Shown here: piece after piece, positions 59,412-64,000 of the stretch | How positions within the stretch are numbered: the first letter of the stretch is position 1 | Layout of the letters: each line of letters opens with the position of its first letter | DNA from: Acidobacteriota bacterium | Lineage (GTDB): Bacteria > Acidobacteriota > Blastocatellia > Pyrinomonadales > Pyrinomonadaceae | NCBI GenBank assembly: GCA_029781855.1 | Contig: JAKOVX010000130.1 | Location: forward strand, 47,197-111,196 | Length of the DNA stretch: 64,000 nt | Direction of reading: 5' to 3' | The notes under the pieces: generated by a model | What the model was told of the DNA's origin: nothing | Databases searched by the model: none | The model's input: only the letters and a program-made list of their open reading frames with translations | Made by a program: the position numbers and the translations under genes

Positions 59412-62228
59412 ATGACGATGACCCCTGAAAAATGGAACAAAATAAAGGCCCTTTTCGCCTCGGCTCAGGACTATCCCGAGAGCGAGCGTAGCCGCTTCCT
59501 GAGTCATGCCTGCGGAGATGACGGGGAATTGAAGCGGGAAGTTGAGCGACTGCTCGATTCTCATTCAGAGGACGACGATTTTCTTGAGAATTCCGCAGTG
59601 GAACAAATTGCCGGTGATTTCGAGGGAGATACGACCGCCGCTATGGGCCGTTCCTATTTGGGATCGGCATTGCCCAGATTCGAAAAAGGAATTTTACTTA
59701 ACGGCCGCTACGAGATCTTGCGCCTTTTGGGCCGCGGAGGGATGGGTGAGGTCTACCTCGCGAATGACAAGCGGATCAGCCGGAACGTGGCACTAAAGGT
59801 CCTACATCCGGACTTTGTATCTAATAAGGAAAGCCTTCGCCGGTTCGCTCTCGAAGCTCAGGCGGTGTCTGCGCTCAACCATCCTCATATCATGACGATC
59901 CATGAGTTCGATACGGCGGAAGATGGAACACTCTTCTTTGTCGCCGAATACGTCGATGGTCACACTCTTGACCACTTGATCGGAAAGCCAATGAGTTTGG
60001 AAAAGGCCCTGGAAATTGCCGTGCAGGTATCGTCAGCGCTTTCCGCCGCTCACGATGCCGGAATAACCCACCGCGACATTAAGCCCGAAAACATAATGGT
60101 CAGACGGGACGGTTACATCAAGGTACTCGATTTTGGACTCGCAAAACTAACTCAGCTCAATTCTTTGTCAGATCCCTCGCCGATATCCGGATCCGAAGAC
60201 GCAACCCGGGCACTTCATCGGACGAAGCCCGGTTTAATAATGGGGACAGCTTCGTATATGTCGCCGGAACAGGCGCGAGGCATCGAAGTCGACGCCAGAA
60301 CGGATGTCTGGAGCTTAGGCGTGGTCCTTTACGAGATGATCACGGGACATCGGCCGTTTTCCGGCGGAACGTCGGCGGACATCATAGTTTCCGTGCTTTC
60401 CAAGGAGCCGCCGGAAATCTCGGATTTCGTTGAGGATCTTCCGGCGGGACTTGAATCAGTGATCTTGAGATCGCTTTCGAAAGATGTCGAGGGCCGCTAT
60501 CAGACGTCGAGCGAACTGCGGGCTGACCTGATCAAGATCAAGAAACGACTGGAGGTCTCTGAAGAACTTGGGCGGTCCGGGTCCACGGAAGCTGCAACTC
60601 AGGCCCTGGCCGCCGATAATATGGAGCAAGCCGTTCCTACATCAGGCGGCAATGCCAAACCGACCAGCGGTGGCCGGAGCGAATCGAAACATGTCAGCGC
60701 GGTCTGGTCGTTTCCCGGTATCTCAATGGCTTTTCAAAGCGCCGGGGAGCACAAATTACGCTCATCTGTCATCGCGATACTCCTTTTCTCCGTGCTTTTC
60801 TCGACGGTCTATTTTCTGTTCCTTGCGCGTCCGGAAAACTCTGAGATAAATTCGATCGCCGTTCTGCCGTTCGAAAACCTAAGCGGGGATCCGGACCTTA
60901 CGTTCGTTTCCGACGGAATTAGCGACGGAGTCATCGACCGTCTTTCCGAGCTTCCTCAACTGAAGGTGATCTCGCGGAACTCAAGCTTCAAGTTCCGAGA
61001 TACCCGTCCGGATCTGCGCAGCGTCGCGTTTCAACTGGGTGTCCGGGCCATCCTGACCGGCAGTGTATCCCGGATCGGTGAGGACCTCGTTGTCAGATAT
61101 GATCTGGTCGACGCTTCGAACGACCGGCAGATCACGGGGGGACAGATCCGACAGAAGATCGGTACGGCGCTGCTCATTCAGAATGAGATCGCCAGGGCGG
61201 CTTCGGAACAGCTTCGGTTGAAACTAACCGATTCACAATCCAAACGTCTTTCCGTTCCGGGCACAGAGAATTCAGAAGCTTTTCGCTACTATCTCAGCGG
61301 ACTCGTCGAACTTAACGGCGGCCCGGCGGATATGCAGACTAAGGCTCTTAATTACTTTGAACAGGCCGTTACGCTCGATCCCAATTATGCCGCCGCATAC
61401 ACGGAGATCGGATGGATCTACTGGTACCAGGCGAATGGCAACGAAGACCCGCACGAGTTGATGCCAAAGGCGAAGGCCGCCGCTGAACGTGCTCTTGCGA
61501 TCGATCCCAATCTGGCCAAAGCTCATGTCATTATGGCTACTGTCCGGGAGTTCGAGTTCGACTGGCCGGGGGCTGAAAGGGAATACTTGCGGGCGATCGA
61601 ATTGAGCCCAAGCCTTGCTGAGGCACATAACAGTTACGCCCTTTATCTCTCGGTGATGGGACGTCAGCAAGAAGCTATGGCCGAACTCGATAAGCAGGGG
61701 TCACTCGACCCGATCAACCGGAATATGACCCTGCTTTGGAAAGCCGCGATCCTCGCAGGAGCGCGAAGGTTCGACGATGCTCTGGAAGTCTATAAGGTCG
61801 CGAAATCGTTGGAACCGGAGAAGGAAATACAGCCGATCGCCCTCGGCTATGCTTACGCCGGAAAGGGTCAGTACGAGGACGCCGCAGTTTACTATAAAAA
61901 AGCCGCTGACGCGTTCGGCGGCGAGGATAAATACAGTCAGCCGCTTGTCTATTTGGCCGCGACTTACGCCAAAATTCCTGAAAAGAGAAACGAAGCGTTC
62001 TTGATAATGAAAAAGATCGACGCGATGCCCGGATACAAATCACCGGCACTCTTAGCCGTCGGATACTCAGCCCTCGGAGAAAAGGGCAAAGCCTTAGATC
62101 TGTTGGAGCAGGCCTATGTTGAACGTGATCTCTTGCTGCGTTACGTCGGAACCGGATACGAGTATGATGAGCTTCGCGGCGATCCGCGATTTGTCGAACT
62201 TACAAAACGCATTGGTCTTGGCCGATAG
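59412..62228 (+). CDS. Transmembrane Ser/Thr protein kinase with TolB-like and TPR domains
   Basis: A 938-residue protein (ATG at 59412 or 59418). After an N-terminal segment of 98 residues (EKWNKIKALFASAQ, common in this group), the kinase domain has GRGGMGEVY, Lys129 (VALKV), HRDIKPEN at 220-227 and DFG at 240-242, so it should be active. A low-complexity linker leads to one membrane helix near 450-472 (VIAILLFSVLFSTVYFLF). Outside are a TolB/FlgO-like domain (SIAVLPFENLSGDPDLTFVS) and TPR repeats from about 620 to the end. Such kinases probably sense envelope signals; the divergent sigma gene is a likely target. Confidence 0.85.
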   Translation: MTMTPEKWNKIKALFASAQDYPESERSRFLSHACGDDGELKREVERLLDSHSEDDDFLENSAVEQIAGDFEGDTTAAMGRSYLGSALPRFEKGILLNGRYEILRLLGRGGMGEVYLANDKRISRNVALKVLHPDFVSNKESLRRFALEAQAVSALNHPHIMTIHEFDTAEDGTLFFVAEYVDGHTLDHLIGKPMSLEKALEIAVQVSSALSAAHDAGITHRDIKPENIMVRRDGYIKVLDFGLAKLTQLNSLSDPSPISGSEDATRALHRTKPGLIMGTASYMSPEQARGIEVDARTDVWSLGVVLYEMITGHRPFSGGTSADIIVSVLSKEPPEISDFVEDLPAGLESVILRSLSKDVEGRYQTSSELRADLIKIKKRLEVSEELGRSGSTEAATQALAADNMEQAVPTSGGNAKPTSGGRSESKHVSAVWSFPGISMAFQSAGEHKLRSSVIAILLFSVLFSTVYFLFLARPENSEINSIAVLPFENLSGDPDLTFVSDGISDGVIDRLSELPQLKVISRNSSFKFRDTRPDLRSVAFQLGVRAILTGSVSRIGEDLVVRYDLVDASNDRQITGGQIRQKIGTALLIQNEIARAASEQLRLKLTDSQSKRLSVPGTENSEAFRYYLSGLVELNGGPADMQTKALNYFEQAVTLDPNYAAAYTEIGWIYWYQANGNEDPHELMPKAKAAAERALAIDPNLAKAHVIMATVREFEFDWPGAEREYLRAIELSPSLAEAHNSYALYLSVMGRQQEAMAELDKQGSLDPINRNMTLLWKAAILAGARRFDDALEVYKVAKSLEPEKEIQPIALGYAYAGKGQYEDAAVYYKKAADAFGGEDKYSQPLVYLAATYAKIPEKRNEAFLIMKKIDAMPGYKSPALLAVGYSALGEKGKALDLLEQAYVERDLLLRYVGTGYEYDELRGDPRFVELTKRIGLGR

Positions 62229-62334
62229 GTTCATTCCGCCGGCAACCGTACGAACCTTTCTCTACGGTGACGCACCAATTTACTACGACCTTCGACAATG
62301 TCTTACTTCCAAGTTGAAAGTTGATAGCTGAGAT

Positions 62335-63375
62335 CTAGGACCTCGAGTAATCGGTCAGGACTGTTTTATCACCTAGCACCGATCCTGACGTGACCATAGC
62401 GTGACGGCCGATGTGGCAGCTTCGCCCGATGAATGATTCCCGAATTTCAGCCAGAGCCGCGACTCGCGTGTGTGCCCAAATGACGGAGTTTTCGATAACG
62501 GCTTTTTCCTCAACTATGACGCCCGGCCCGAGCACGGAACGTTCGACGCATGCGCCCGGTTTTATCACGCATCCTTCGCCGATGACCGACCGGTCGTCCA
62601 CAACGGCTTTGGTCGCGATCTCTGATGGCTGCGACCGGTCGAGATCAAAGCCCTTGACCGAACCGTCCAACAGATCGTGATGGGCAGCAGCATAGCTGGC
62701 CGGCGTACCAATGTCGCGCCAGTATTCGGAGCCCATGATATATGCAAAAAACGGCCTTTGCTGATCGAGGATCTCCGGAAATACATCATATTCGAACGAG
62801 CGGTTCTCACCCATCGGGATCAAGTCTAGGATTGATGGTTCGAGAACGTAGATACCCGCGTTGATGGTGTTTGCCTTCAATTCATGGAGTTCTTCGGGCT
62901 TCGGCTTTTCGAGGAACCTCCGGATCCGTGATTCCTGATCCGTTTCCACAAGCCCGTACCTTGTTGGGTCTTCGACCGGCATCAGGGCCAACGTCGCCTC
63001 CGCATTTTTCAATTTATGATGTTCGAGGATCAGCGACAGATCGAAGTCTGTCAGGATATCGCCATTCAGCACAACGGTAGTCTCACGCAGCTCATCAGCA
63101 GCAAACCGATAAGCACCGCCCGTCCCAAGCGGCTGCGGTTCGGTAATGAACCGCAGATTTACGCCAAACTCTGAACCGTCGCCCAGAATATCCTCTATCC
63201 GCGTCGGGCGATAGCCCAGGGAGAGAGTAATGTCGGTGATCCCGGCTCGTCGCAGGATATCGAGCTGATACAACAGAAACGGGCGATTTGCCAGCGGAAC
63301 GATAGGTTTTGGTGTGTAGACGGTCAGCGGCCGAAGTCTTGTCCCCTTACCGCCGGCCAGGATCAGTGCTTGCAT
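62335..63375 (-). CDS. Sugar-1-phosphate nucleotidylyltransferase (mannose-1-phosphate guanylyltransferase-like)
   Basis: A 346-residue cytoplasmic enzyme. The nucleotide-binding signature LAGGKGTRLRPLT is at the N-terminus, followed by PKPIVPLANRPFL, LGTGGAYRFA and LNGDILTDFD, typical of NDP-sugar pyrophosphorylases. The last ~100 residues are left-handed beta-helix hexapeptide repeats (VVDDRSVIGEGCVIKPGACV). This layout is that of GDP-mannose or glucose-1-phosphate nucleotidylyltransferases, supplying activated sugars for polysaccharide or O-antigen synthesis. Substrate cannot be settled. The CapD-type gene upstream supports a polysaccharide locus. Confidence 0.8.
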   Translation of the reverse strand: MQALILAGGKGTRLRPLTVYTPKPIVPLANRPFLLYQLDILRRAGITDITLSLGYRPTRIEDILGDGSEFGVNLRFITEPQPLGTGGAYRFAADELRETTVVLNGDILTDFDLSLILEHHKLKNAEATLALMPVEDPTRYGLVETDQESRIRRFLEKPKPEELHELKANTINAGIYVLEPSILDLIPMGENRSFEYDVFPEILDQQRPFFAYIMGSEYWRDIGTPASYAAAHHDLLDGSVKGFDLDRSQPSEIATKAVVDDRSVIGEGCVIKPGACVERSVLGPGVIVEEKAVIENSVIWAHTRVAALAEIRESFIGRSCHIGRHAMVTSGSVLGDKTVLTDYSRS

Positions 63376-63495
63376 AATTCAAATTCTAATAAAATATCGA
63401 CAGTCAAGATCCGCAAACCCGGAGTCAAAACCAGAAAGGGAAGGGGGTAAAGTGATCGGTTCATCTAAGTCGATCCGGCCGCATCTACTCAACTA

Positions 63496-64000
63496 TTAAG
63501 CAGGCCGTAATTTAGGGATCCCCCGAGCGTCTGCCGGGTCCCTCCCGTCGATCCGGCTGGCCTGATGGTCAACCCTTGAGACGGTGGGTCCAGCGTCGAT
63601 GTCGATCGACGCCTCGGGCAGGATGGCGTTGAAGGCGTGTCGGATGGCGTTTTCGTCTGCAGCGGTTACGGCGGACCGGAATTCGCCGACGATATGCTCG
63701 ACCGCGGTCTTTGAGTAGGTGGCGATCTTGCCAATAAATATCTTTGGGTTGCGGGTTTTGAGCAGGTCTTCGCCGGTGATCTCGAGTTCCTCGAACAGCT
63801 TCTCGCCCTTTCGGATGCCGGTGAACTTGATATCTATGTCCTCGTACGGCGTCAGGCCCGAAAGCCGGATCATGTCCTGGGCGAGATCGAGTATCTTGAC
63901 CGGCTGGCCCATATCGAGGATGAATATCTCGCCGCCTTTGCCAAGGGCTCCTGCTTGCAACACCAGCTGCGATGCCTCAGGGATCGTCATGAAATAACGG
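63496..64000 (-). CDS. CapD-type nucleotide-sugar epimerase/dehydratase, 5' end outside window
   Basis: The frame is open to the right edge: codons before the first Met read RYF, giving RYFMTIPEASQLVLQAGAL, a well-known stretch of CapD/FlaA1-like membrane-linked UDP-sugar 4,6-dehydratases or epimerases. Only the C-terminal ~165 residues are here (GGEIFILDMGQPVKILDLA, GIRKGEKLFEEL). The N-terminal Rossmann domain and membrane helices, if present, lie outside. These enzymes make deoxy- or amino-sugar nucleotides for surface glycans. A 120-bp gap separates it from the nucleotidylyltransferase. Confidence 0.82.
   Translation of the reverse strand, partial: RYFMTIPEASQLVLQAGALGKGGEIFILDMGQPVKILDLAQDMIRLSGLTPYEDIDIKFTGIRKGEKLFEELEITGEDLLKTRNPKIFIGKIATYSKTAVEHIVGEFRSAVTAADENAIRHAFNAILPEASIDIDAGPTVSRVDHQASRIDGRDPADARGIPKLRPA

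Overview
The window looks like chromosomal DNA from an Acidobacteriota member, most likely of the Blastocatellia/Pyrinomonadaceae type. This is inferred from gene content: a SigK-like ECF sigma factor divergent from a PknB-type kinase with TolB-like and TPR domains, a sigma/anti-sigma pair, TPR-CHAT and clostripain-like proteins, and giant secreted FG-GAP proteins ending in a DGDGK...IFRP module. No rRNA, tRNA, CRISPR array or intact insertion sequence was recognised.

Layout. 1-1215 (+): 3' end of a sigma factor gene and its membrane anti-sigma factor. 1230-6142 (-): a clostripain-like (C11) protease overlapping a TPR-CHAT protein, both of the caspase fold. 6473-14969 (+): a compact type IV secretion-like operon with VirB8-, VirB9- and VirB10-like proteins, a MoxR-like AAA+ ATPase, an unknown membrane protein, a VirD4-like coupling ATPase and a small pilin-like membrane protein; no VirB4, VirB11 or relaxase lies in the window.

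15134-45888 (-): about 31 kb holding seven successive large secreted proteins (890-2015 aa). Their N-terminal parts differ (delta-60 repeats, FG-GAP/VCBS repeats, right-handed beta-helices with or without CSLREA motifs, Calx-beta domains, PD40-like repeats), but all end in the same module of about 278 aa. In six of them the module is strikingly similar in DNA as well as protein; the seventh is divergent. This array is the most unusual feature.

46122-53179 (+): a sugar-catabolic operon whose first gene, a glycosidase, seems to have lost its 5' end at the boundary with the array. It is followed by a secreted esterase, a glucarate-dehydratase-like enolase, a secreted beta-propeller-type protein, an FAH-family hydrolase and an SDR dehydrogenase. 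Dehydratase, SDR and FAH hydrolase together fit a non-phosphorylative sugar-acid pathway.

53234-58392: small accessory genes: a protein made only of homing-endonuclease-associated repeats, a conserved small protein, an M15-like peptidase, a secreted protein gene interrupted by an in-frame TGA, and a second C11 protease with ten 9-residue repeats. 58620-64000: the ECF sigma factor, the kinase, a sugar-phosphate nucleotidylyltransferase and the 3' end of a CapD-type nucleotide-sugar epimerase/dehydratase, the last two suggesting the edge of a polysaccharide locus.
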